Origin: an uncultured Allomuricauda sp.
GTDB taxonomy: Bacteria > Bacteroidota > Bacteroidia > Flavobacteriales > Flavobacteriaceae
Reading direction: 5' to 3'
DNA: 10,074 bases
NCBI GenBank assembly: GCA_937911965.1
Contig: CALDPL010000330.1
Coordinates: forward strand, 1 to 10,074
Part shown: positions 3,968 to 10,074 of the stretch, one piece after another
Layout: each line of letters starts with the position of its first letter
Position numbering within the stretch: position 1 is the stretch's first letter
Translations under genes and position numbers: made by a program
Notes under the pieces: generated by a model
The model's database searches: none
Seen by the model: only the letters and a program-made list of their open reading frames with translations
Told to the model about the DNA's origin: nothing

Positions 3968-6088
3968 ATGGGTATGATAAACCGACCTCCATTGAAAAGT
4001 TGGATTTGTATAGCGGGCCTGATCCTGTTTATAGGGTGCGCCAAGGAATCCCCCACACCGGTTCCCTCGGCCGTGCCCCAAAAGGACAGTGTGCAGCATT
4101 GGATCGAATGGGCCAGGGACAGCACCCAATTGTCTTTTGACAAGAGGAAGGAGTTTTTGGAACGGGCCAAAAGGGAAGCCTTTGCGAGAACGGACGATTC
4201 CTTACTCTTACAACAATTATCCCGCATATCGGTAGTCCATAGGACCTTGGGAGATTCTTTGGGCTTTAGGGAGACAACCGATCAAATCCTATTGATTTCC
4301 GAGAAAACCGATTCCTATAAATATCTGGGGTACTCCCATTGGGACCTGGCCACTTTTTTCCAATTCGAAGGAACCTTGGATTCCGCTTTTTACCACTACA
4401 GGAAGGCCCTCAACAGCTTTGAACTTTTACCGGAAAACAACCCTAACGATTCCAGAAGGGCCAGGATGCTCTACAATATGGGCAGGATACAGGACTCTTT
4501 TAAGGATTATCTGGGTGCTGAAACCAGCATTTCCGCTGCCCTGAGAATTTTTGATGACCACGAGGATTCGAGAAGAATCTACAATTGCTACAATATGTTG
4601 GGCATTATTTCAAGTGGGATGTGGGACAGTGAAAAATCATTGGAATACTATAAAAAAGCAGGAACCTATCTTGACAAAATACAAACCCCAGAGGCCAATG
4701 AATTGCTATGGCAAAATCAAAACAATGTTGCCAACGTATTTTTGCGCATGGAAGATTATGTCAATGCGAAAAATGCTTTTCTTGAATTATATAATGATGA
4801 GGAGCTAAAAGAAAAGGATCCCAACATCTACTCCTTGGTCCTGACCAGTCTGGCCTATGCCTTGTTCAAATTGGGGGATCAAGGAGGGGAAGTGGAGGCA
4901 TTGCTCAACAGCTCCATGGAAATGAACAATGCCATTGGAAGTGATTATAACCAGGCCCGGACCAAACAGTACTATGCCGAACTTTTGGCCGCACGTGGGG
5001 ATACTATGGGCGCCCTTGATTATGCCCTGGAATCCCACAGATTGGCCATGGAAACCCATAACAACGACCGTTCCCTGGAGGTGCTTCGCCTGCTTACCCA
5101 ATTGGACCGTGAACATGCCGCTTCCTATGCAAATGACTATTACCGGCTCAGTGAGGCCATCAATGAAGAGGAACGTGGCAAAAGGGATAAATTTGCCCGG
5201 ATCCGTATGGAAACCGATGAGATCATGGAGCGCAATGTGGTCCTTTCCAAGGAAAAACAAAAATGGATCGGGGCTGTCATGGGAATATCCCTTCTGGGGT
5301 TCACCGTTCTGATCATCGCCATTCAATTTACTGTCAACAACAGACTTAAGATCAAACAAAAACAACAGGAGACCAACCAGGAAATCTATAACCTGATGCT
5401 CTCCCAGCAAGGGAAATTCGAAGAGGGAAGGCAGTTGGAACAAAAACGCATATCCGAGGAACTCCACGACGGAATATTGGGGGAAATGTTGGGGCTCCGT
5501 TTGATTTTGAGCGGACTCAATGAGAGGGAAGACCCCGCCTCAGTGGAGCAACGTGCGCAGATTTTGGAGAAGCTCAGGGATGTTGAGGAAGAAATCCGGA
5601 CCATTTCCCACGAGTTGAACCACGCTTCGTATCAAAATTTTCATAATTTTATTGTCTCAATGGAGGGATTGATCGATGGCACTCAGGCTGCCTCCGGAAT
5701 AAATTGTTCCTTTGCATACGACAAAAAGGTAAACTGGGACAAATTGCAGGGGGATATCAAGATAAACGCCTATAGAATTGTTCAGGAGAGCCTTAAAAAT
5801 TGTGTTACGCACGCAAATTGCAAAAACGTTTCGGTCAACTTTTTATCCGATGGAGACCGATTGAAGCTCACGGTCATGGACGATGGCGACGGTTTTGATG
5901 TCAATCGGGGAAAAAGGGGCATCGGCCTGAGAAACATTATATCGAGAGTGAAAAAATTGGACGGTAAATTTGATATTGAAAGCAAGAAAGGGACCGGAAC
6001 CACAATTTCGGTGGAACTGCCCTTGGAATATATGGAAACCGACCCAAACAGGAAGGGCACTGAATTGACACAACCTATAAATGCCTAA
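3968..6088 (+). CDS. TPR-containing membrane sensor histidine kinase (HisKA_3 / NarX-like)
   Basis: 706-aa sensor kinase, predicted to autophosphorylate on His and pass phosphate to the response regulator encoded next. Order of parts: a signal sequence with a lipobox-like FIGC (Cys24); an all-helical periplasmic region with tetratricopeptide-like repeats (about 120-390); a charged, probably coiled-coil linker (about 390-432); one transmembrane helix (about 433-457); and a second coiled coil leading into the dimerisation/phospho-acceptor helix with EELHDG, where His500 is the expected phospho-site. Then comes the HATPase_c domain, with the N-box YRIVQESLKNCVTH (Asn611), DDGDGFD (about 638-644) and the glycine-rich GIGLRNI and GTGTT segments. 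All catalytic motifs are intact. The start may be ATG 3968 or ATG 3974; both keep the signal peptide. Its stop shares one base with the regulator start. The sensory input is probably a protein or peptide bound by the TPRs (inferred). Confidence 0.92.
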   Translation: MGMINRPPLKSWICIAGLILFIGCAKESPTPVPSAVPQKDSVQHWIEWARDSTQLSFDKRKEFLERAKREAFARTDDSLLLQQLSRISVVHRTLGDSLGFRETTDQILLISEKTDSYKYLGYSHWDLATFFQFEGTLDSAFYHYRKALNSFELLPENNPNDSRRARMLYNMGRIQDSFKDYLGAETSISAALRIFDDHEDSRRIYNCYNMLGIISSGMWDSEKSLEYYKKAGTYLDKIQTPEANELLWQNQNNVANVFLRMEDYVNAKNAFLELYNDEELKEKDPNIYSLVLTSLAYALFKLGDQGGEVEALLNSSMEMNNAIGSDYNQARTKQYYAELLAARGDTMGALDYALESHRLAMETHNNDRSLEVLRLLTQLDREHAASYANDYYRLSEAINEEERGKRDKFARIRMETDEIMERNVVLSKEKQKWIGAVMGISLLGFTVLIIAIQFTVNNRLKIKQKQQETNQEIYNLMLSQQGKFEEGRQLEQKRISEELHDGILGEMLGLRLILSGLNEREDPASVEQRAQILEKLRDVEEEIRTISHELNHASYQNFHNFIVSMEGLIDGTQAASGINCSFAYDKKVNWDKLQGDIKINAYRIVQESLKNCVTHANCKNVSVNFLSDGDRLKLTVMDDGDGFDVNRGKRGIGLRNIISRVKKLDGKFDIESKKGTGTTISVELPLEYMETDPNRKGTELTQPINA

Positions 6089-6768
6089 TGGATATGGAAA
6101 TGAAGACGTTGAGAATATTGGCAATAGACGATCACGAAATGACGATGTTGGGCTATAAATTTATCCTTGAGAACATCGATTTTGAAGGGCATGACATCAT
6201 CGTTGATACGGCCACGACCTATCAAGCGGGCAAAAAGCTCATAGAAGACTCTGTCCATTCCTTTAAATACGACATCCTCTTTCTCGATGTGCAACTGTTC
6301 GCCCCCAATGAGGAACAACCCTATACCGGGGAAGATTTGGGAATCCTGGCCCGAAAACTGATCCCTGAGACCAAGATTGCCTTCATGTCCTCGTTCAGTG
6401 ACAATTACAGAATCAACAGCATTTTAAAAACAGTGGATCCGGACGGCTATTTGGTCAAAACGGACATTGACCCCAAAACCTTGGCGGATGCCGTGAAGAC
6501 CATTGTGTTGAACCCTCCCTATTATTCTTCCAAAGCCTTGACCGCCATTCGTAAAAAGATGGCCAACGACATTGAACTGGATGAAAAGGACAAGCAGATC
6601 CTCTTCCTTTTGGCAAAGGGTACCAAGACCAAGGACCTGGAAAAGCACGTCAGGCTCTCCCCCTCTTCCATAGAGAACCGGAAACGGCATTTAAAGTCCC
6701 TGTTCGGTACCGAAAATGAAAATGACATGGCCCTGATCATCGCTGCAAAAAACAGGGGCTTCATTTAA
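6088..6768 (+). CDS. NarL/FixJ-type response regulator (REC plus LuxR-like HTH)
   Basis: 226-aa cytosolic regulator, the probable partner of the preceding kinase (one-base overlap TAATG, so translationally coupled). The receiver domain (about 8-140) keeps the acidic pair Asp14-Asp15, the phospho-acceptor Asp67 in YDILFLDVQ, Ser101/Ser102 at the switch position and Lys124 in YLVKTD, so it should be phosphorylatable. The loop after Asp67 is longer than usual (FAPNEEQPYTGEDLG). The C-terminal part (about 165-215) is a helix-turn-helix of the LuxR type, DKQILFLLAKG then LSPSSIENRKRHLKSLFG, rather diverged from the classical sequence. In-frame ATGs at 6094 and 6100 are alternative starts. Targets are unknown; plausible ones are its own locus or the adjacent lipoprotein genes. 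No terminator is obvious after it. Confidence 0.92.
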   Translation: MDMEMKTLRILAIDDHEMTMLGYKFILENIDFEGHDIIVDTATTYQAGKKLIEDSVHSFKYDILFLDVQLFAPNEEQPYTGEDLGILARKLIPETKIAFMSSFSDNYRINSILKTVDPDGYLVKTDIDPKTLADAVKTIVLNPPYYSSKALTAIRKKMANDIELDEKDKQILFLLAKGTKTKDLEKHVRLSPSSIENRKRHLKSLFGTENENDMALIIAAKNRGFI

Positions 6769-6939
6769 ACTTCCCACGACATATTTGTTAAAGGTCGGGT
6801 TTTGGTAACTGGATTTGACCGCTATTGCCGCAAAAAACCTACAAACTGGGGAAAACCCATTGAATTTTTAAGGATTTTCATCAATCACAGAATAAAGATT
6901 CGTTCTAATTTTAATGTGAAAAGAAAATTAAAATTGCAC

Positions 6940-7593
6940 ATGGCACTCCCAAGGAAGACAAACAGCGACCAAAAGAAAAATGGGGCAAAGATTTTTGAGG
7001 TTGCCCTAGGATTGGATGAATTCTTAAAAGTCATCGAAAAGGACTTTTTTACAGAAGCAAAGATCAGTTTCAATTATGACGTGCAGAGCAAGAAATCGGA
7101 CATAGTCCTGGACCTGCATTTCAATTTTGGAATTACCGAGAGCATGAAATTCCTCAATGCGGGAAGTTGGGGCGGGCTGGTCTTTCCCTATCCGGGCCAA
7201 AAGGTCAGTTCTTCCTTTGAAACCGCATTTGTGGAACTTAATGCTTTGAACAACAACGCTCTGGATATTTCAGAGATGTCCCTGTATTTCAAGGACACCT
7301 CCATCGTCATATCCAGGCTGTACGCCCATAGCATCCCCAAGGAGCTCGGAAACATCCTTTTGAACTTGAGCAAGCACTTTGTGTACTACACCAAGGGCCT
7401 GACCGAGATGCCCTATGAAATATTTGTCCCGGTTTTTGAGGACAAGGATCCACAGGCCATCGGTCCCAAGGAAGGGACCAACGGTTATTTTGACTATTGG
7501 GGGCTTTACTATGAGGACGACTCCCAACAGGTCATGATCTATTCCCTTCGCAAAAAGAAAATGTACGAGGTGGACCTGTTCCTGTTCGAATAG
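6940..7593 (+). CDS. Hypothetical protein, 217 aa, no family recognised
   Basis: Start taken at ATG 6940, giving MALPRKTNSDQKK and so on. The frame is open further upstream to about 6802, but only rare starts lie there, and that stretch is A/T-rich and reads like leader sequence. The product has no signal peptide or transmembrane segment, so it is probably cytosolic. The N-terminus is basic and polar, followed by alternating beta-like stretches (ISFNYDVQ, IVLDLHFNFGI), a Gly/aromatic patch (NAGSWGGLVFPYPGQK), a helical segment around GNILLNLSKHFVYYTKG, and an aromatic acidic C-terminus (GYFDYWGLYYEDDSQQ). No catalytic motif stands out. It lies 171 bases after the response regulator on the same strand and converges with glyA, whose end is 51 bases away. 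Whether it belongs to the two-component transcript is unclear. Confidence 0.75.
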   Translation: MALPRKTNSDQKKNGAKIFEVALGLDEFLKVIEKDFFTEAKISFNYDVQSKKSDIVLDLHFNFGITESMKFLNAGSWGGLVFPYPGQKVSSSFETAFVELNALNNNALDISEMSLYFKDTSIVISRLYAHSIPKELGNILLNLSKHFVYYTKGLTEMPYEIFVPVFEDKDPQAIGPKEGTNGYFDYWGLYYEDDSQQVMIYSLRKKKMYEVDLFLFE

Positions 7594-7644
7594 GTCCCTT
7601 TCACAGGGCATGGCTCAATTGGGCTGAGTGTTCAAACGCCCGGT

Positions 7645-8919
7645 TCAGGCGCTGAACAAAGGCCTCGATCTCATCAATTCGTGTACCTTTTGTTTTATCC
7701 CGGCCGTACGGGTCCCGTTTTCGGGATCTTTGAGCACCTCATCAATATAGCCGACCACAACCTCCATATCCGCTTCCTTCAATCCCCTGGTGGTCACTGC
7801 CGAAGTGCCGAATCGTATCCCCGAGGTAATAAAGGGCGATTTGTCGTCGAAGGGCACCATATTCTTGTTGGCCGTAATGGCGGCTTCGCCCAATGCATTC
7901 TCGGCATCCTTTCCACTGATGTTCTTGTTCCTCAGGTCGATCAACATCATATGGTTGTCCGTACCCCCTGAAATCACCTTATAGTCCCGATCCATAAAAG
8001 CTTTGGCCATGGCTGCCGCATTTTTCTTCACTTGGACCATATAGTGCAGGAATTCATCGGTCAAAGCTTCCCCGAATGCCACGGCCTTTGCCGCGATGAT
8101 ATGCTCCAGGGGGCCTCCCTGGTTTCCGGGAAAAACGGCCAGGTCCACCAATCCGGACATCTTTCTCAGGCTTCCGTTCTTTAAAGTGATGCCGAAAGGA
8201 TTGTCAAAGTTTTCCCCCATCATGATAAGGCCTCCCCTGGGGCCCCTCAAGGTTTTATGGGTGGTGGTGGTCACAAAATGGCAATGCGGTATGGGATCGC
8301 TCAAAATCCCCTTGGCGATCAAGCCGGCAGGGTGGGCAATATCGGCCAATAAAAGGGCACCGACCCGGTCCGCAATTTCCCTGAACCTTTTGAAATCCAT
8401 ATCGCGGGAATATGCAGAGGCCCCGGCAATGATCATTTTGGGTTTCTCCCTTTCGGCCACTTCCTGGATCTGATCGTAATCCAGGGTACCTGTTTCCCGG
8501 TCCACCCCATAGAAAACCGGGCGGTAGAGCCTGCCTGAGAAGTTGACGGGCGATCCGTGGGTGAGGTGTCCCCCGTGGGAGAGATCAAAGCCCAAAATGG
8601 TGTCCCCTGGCTGCAAACAGGCATGGTATACCGCGGCATTTGCCTGGGAACCGGAATGGGGCTGGACGTTGGCGTACATGTCCTGCGGTAGTTCCTTGGC
8701 CCTGTCAATGGCAAGCTGTTCCACTTGATCGACCACCTCACATCCCCCATAATATCGCTTACCGGGGTAACCCTCTGCATATTTATTGGTCAATACAGAT
8801 CCAGCCGCCTCCATGACCTGGGGGCTGACAAAGTTCTCCGAAGCAATGAGTTCAATGCCTTCGATCTGTCTGGCACGTTCTTGCTCGATTAGTTCAAAAA
8901 TCCTGTGGTCTCTTTGCAT
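7645..8919 (-). CDS. glyA: Serine hydroxymethyltransferase
   Basis: PLP-dependent cytosolic enzyme interconverting serine plus tetrahydrofolate with glycine plus 5,10-methylene-tetrahydrofolate, the main one-carbon source. The 424-aa length matches the bacterial family (about 415-430). Visible motifs: [11 protein letters not shown] (22-32), [16 protein letters not shown] (44-59), the Ser-Gly-Ser-Gln-Ala-Asn phosphate-contacting segment (89-94), [19 protein letters not shown], and the active-site [15 protein letters not shown], where Lys222 forms the Schiff base with [16 protein letters not shown] near the C-terminus carries the substrate carboxylate-binding Arg. It ends RPLFSA with no truncation. 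The start is the ATG complementary to 8917-8919. It is monocistronic in this window, convergent with the hypothetical gene and divergent from the lipoprotein gene at 9156. No riboswitch is apparent in the short leader. Confidence 0.98.
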   Translation of the reverse strand: MQRDHRIFELIEQERARQIEGIELIASENFVSPQVMEAAGSVLTNKYAEGYPGKRYYGGCEVVDQVEQLAIDRAKELPQDMYANVQPHSGSQANAAVYHACLQPGDTILGFDLSHGGHLTHGSPVNFSGRLYRPVFYGVDRETGTLDYDQIQEVAEREKPKMIIAGASAYSRDMDFKRFREIADRVGALLLADIAHPAGLIAKGILSDPIPHCHFVTTTTHKTLRGPRGGLIMMGENFDNPFGITLKNGSLRKMSGLVDLAVFPGNQGGPLEHIIAAKAVAFGEALTDEFLHYMVQVKKNAAAMAKAFMDRDYKVISGGTDNHMMLIDLRNKNISGKDAENALGEAAITANKNMVPFDDKSPFITSGIRFGTSAVTTRGLKEADMEVVVGYIDEVLKDPENGTRTAGIKQKVHELMRSRPLFSA

Positions 8920-9155
8920 TTGCCTGTTGTTTATTTAAACCGTAAAATTACAAATTGAAGCTGGATTTATCCTTAAAAATTGATGAATAAGCCTTTTTCA
9001 AATTGGAAATCGACCTTGCCCTTGGGGCGGGCCATTGACGGCGTTTTTTGGGGATGGTTGCCCCAGAGTACACTAGTCTTGGTATTTTTACGTTCTATTA
9101 ATGCGAAATTTGGCACAGCTCTTGAACTGTACCCATAAACCATCCGAAGCGACCC
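8920..9155. other. Divergent intergenic region between glyA and the lipoprotein gene
   Basis: 236 bases holding both promoters. On the plus strand TTG (9079-9081) and GAAATTTG (9105-9112, one mismatch to TAnnTTTG) are 23 bases apart, a possible promoter for the gene at 9156. For glyA the best -7-like element is TCAATTTG on the minus strand (8950-8957, one mismatch). A small GGGG/CCCC hairpin (9050-9053 with 9061-9064) has no T-tract downstream. I see no RNA gene here. Confidence 0.4.
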
Positions 9156-10074
9156 ATGAGAAAAACAGTCCTTTTTAGTGTATTGGTTGTCCTGGCCTCC
9201 TGCAGTGGGGTCAAAAAGACCCAAGAAGCCCTCAACACCGGAAATTATATGGCCGCCATGGACAAGGCCATCAGCAATTTGGTGGGAAACAAGACCAAAA
9301 AGGGCAACCAGGAATATATTGTCCTTTTGGAGGAAGCCTTTGCCAAGAATGCCGAAAGGGAGCATCAGGAAATCAAATTTTTGCTGAAGGACGGCAATCC
9401 GGCCCATTTGGAGACCGTATACAACAAATACCTACAACTCAAGAACATCCAGGAGCGCATCAGGCCCCTTTTGCCCCTGCACATCAACGAAGGTGGCAGA
9501 AACGCCTCCTTTGACCTGGTCGATTACGACAGGGAATTGCTCAGGGTCAAGGACGGGCTCTCCGAGTACCTGTACAACAATGCCCTGGATCTGTTGTCCT
9601 CCGCAAAATACAAGTCGGATTACAGGGCGGCCTATGAAGACCTTGAGTACCTTCAGAAGATCAATCCCGGTTATGGGGAAACCCTTGCCAAAATGGACGA
9701 GGCCTATAACAAGGGCCTGGAATTTGTTCGGGTGGAACTCGGAAATTACAGTGAGCAGATCATCCCGGAGCGTTTGGAGCGCGAACTCCTGGACTTCAAC
9801 ACCTATGGCATTGACAATTTTTGGTTGCAGTACCACGCAAATCCGCTTTCCAATTTGAAATACGATTATGTCATGAACCTGGATTTCATGGAAATCAATA
9901 TATCCCCGGAGCGCATCAACGAGACCCAGATCATCAAGGAAAAACAAATAAAGGACGGCTATAAATACCTATTGGACGAAAAGGGAAACACGGTAAAGGA
10001 CAGTCTGGGCGATCCCATAAAAGTGGACCGGCTCAAAACCGTAAAGTGCAATTTTTATCGCTTCACCCAAACCA
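9156..10074 (+). CDS. Lipoprotein of unknown function, helical/TPR-like (3' end beyond window)
   Basis: 306 complete codons are visible with no stop before the edge. The N-terminus (MRKTVLFSVLVVLASCSG) is a classical lipoprotein signal peptide with lipobox LASC and Cys16, so the product should be anchored in the envelope. Residues about 20-230 are strongly helical, with repeat-like segments such as EALNTGNYMAAMDKAISNLV and YRAAYEDLEYLQKINPGYGETLAKMDEAYNKG that look like diverged tetratricopeptide units. After about 240 the sequence shifts to a mixed polar region (INISPERINETQIIKEKQ, then LLDEKGNTVKDSLGDPIK) more like a beta-rich domain. I cannot name the family; it resembles conserved, uncharacterised Bacteroidota lipoproteins. 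ATG 9156 is the only start giving a full signal peptide. It is divergent from glyA. Confidence 0.85.
   Translation, partial: MRKTVLFSVLVVLASCSGVKKTQEALNTGNYMAAMDKAISNLVGNKTKKGNQEYIVLLEEAFAKNAEREHQEIKFLLKDGNPAHLETVYNKYLQLKNIQERIRPLLPLHINEGGRNASFDLVDYDRELLRVKDGLSEYLYNNALDLLSSAKYKSDYRAAYEDLEYLQKINPGYGETLAKMDEAYNKGLEFVRVELGNYSEQIIPERLERELLDFNTYGIDNFWLQYHANPLSNLKYDYVMNLDFMEINISPERINETQIIKEKQIKDGYKYLLDEKGNTVKDSLGDPIKVDRLKTVKCNFYRFTQT

Noticed and set aside
4805..5467. 220-aa open frame antisense to the sensor kinase
   Set aside because: Shadow of the kinase reading frame; low-complexity Phe/Leu/Gly content typical of an antisense frame.
6802..6939. N-terminal extension of the hypothetical protein from a TTG at 6802
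   Set aside because: TTG is a rare start and the added residues are unlike a protein domain; the ATG at 6940 follows an A/T-rich leader.
7643..7657. GTTCAG-GCG-CTGAAC palindrome at the glyA stop codon as a terminator
   Set aside because: The stem is only 6 bp, overlaps coding sequence, and no T-tract follows on the minus strand.
9050..9064. GGGG/CCCC hairpin in the glyA upstream region as a terminator
   Set aside because: Only 4 bp, and the T-run lies on the wrong side for either strand.
8973..9407. 144-aa open frame on the minus strand
   Set aside because: It covers the divergent promoter region and runs antisense to the well-supported lipoprotein gene at 9156; no recognisable motif.

Overview
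The window looks like a chromosomal segment from a member of the Bacteroidota, most likely family Flavobacteriaceae. The evidence is promoter boxes of the TAnnTTTG type, many lipoproteins with a lipobox cysteine near the N-terminus, a TPR-containing sensor kinase paired with a LuxR-type regulator, and the codon style. I see no insertion sequence, phage gene, CRISPR array, tRNA or rRNA. The genus is not determinable by eye.

Left part (1-2226). A 3'-truncated SDR oxidoreductase runs leftward from 582. Just upstream of it, also leftward, is a compact structured RNA gene (609-692, plus a T7 tail). It has its own near-consensus promoter and resembles a small bacterial SRP RNA (4.5S-like), but the 3' side of its apical arm appears to be missing. 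Back-to-back with it, an interleaved promoter drives a rightward two-gene operon: a lipoprotein glutaminyl cyclase (767-1831) and a hot-dog-fold acyl-CoA thioesterase whose start overlaps the cyclase stop.

Middle part (2227-6768) is the most interesting. A 380-base AT-rich intergenic region carries four copies of CAAATnAG spaced close to whole helical turns (53, 31 and 21 bases). It precedes a LytTR DNA-binding regulator (2606-3340) whose receiver-like domain lacks the phospho-acceptor Asp and the conserved Lys. Downstream are a second 21-base-spaced direct repeat, two tiny lipoprotein genes (59 and 73 aa), and a very strong intrinsic terminator. Ten bases after the terminator's T-tract begins a TPR sensor histidine kinase (706 aa), overlapping by one base with its NarL/LuxR-type response regulator. 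The layout suggests a signalling locus: a phosphorylation-independent LytTR regulator, small exported acidic lipoproteins, and a membrane two-component pair. That functional link is inference.

Right part (6769-10074). An unrecognised 217-aa protein (6940-7593) converges on glyA (serine hydroxymethyltransferase, minus strand, 7645-8919). Divergent from glyA is a 3'-truncated lipoprotein of unknown function (9156 to the window end).
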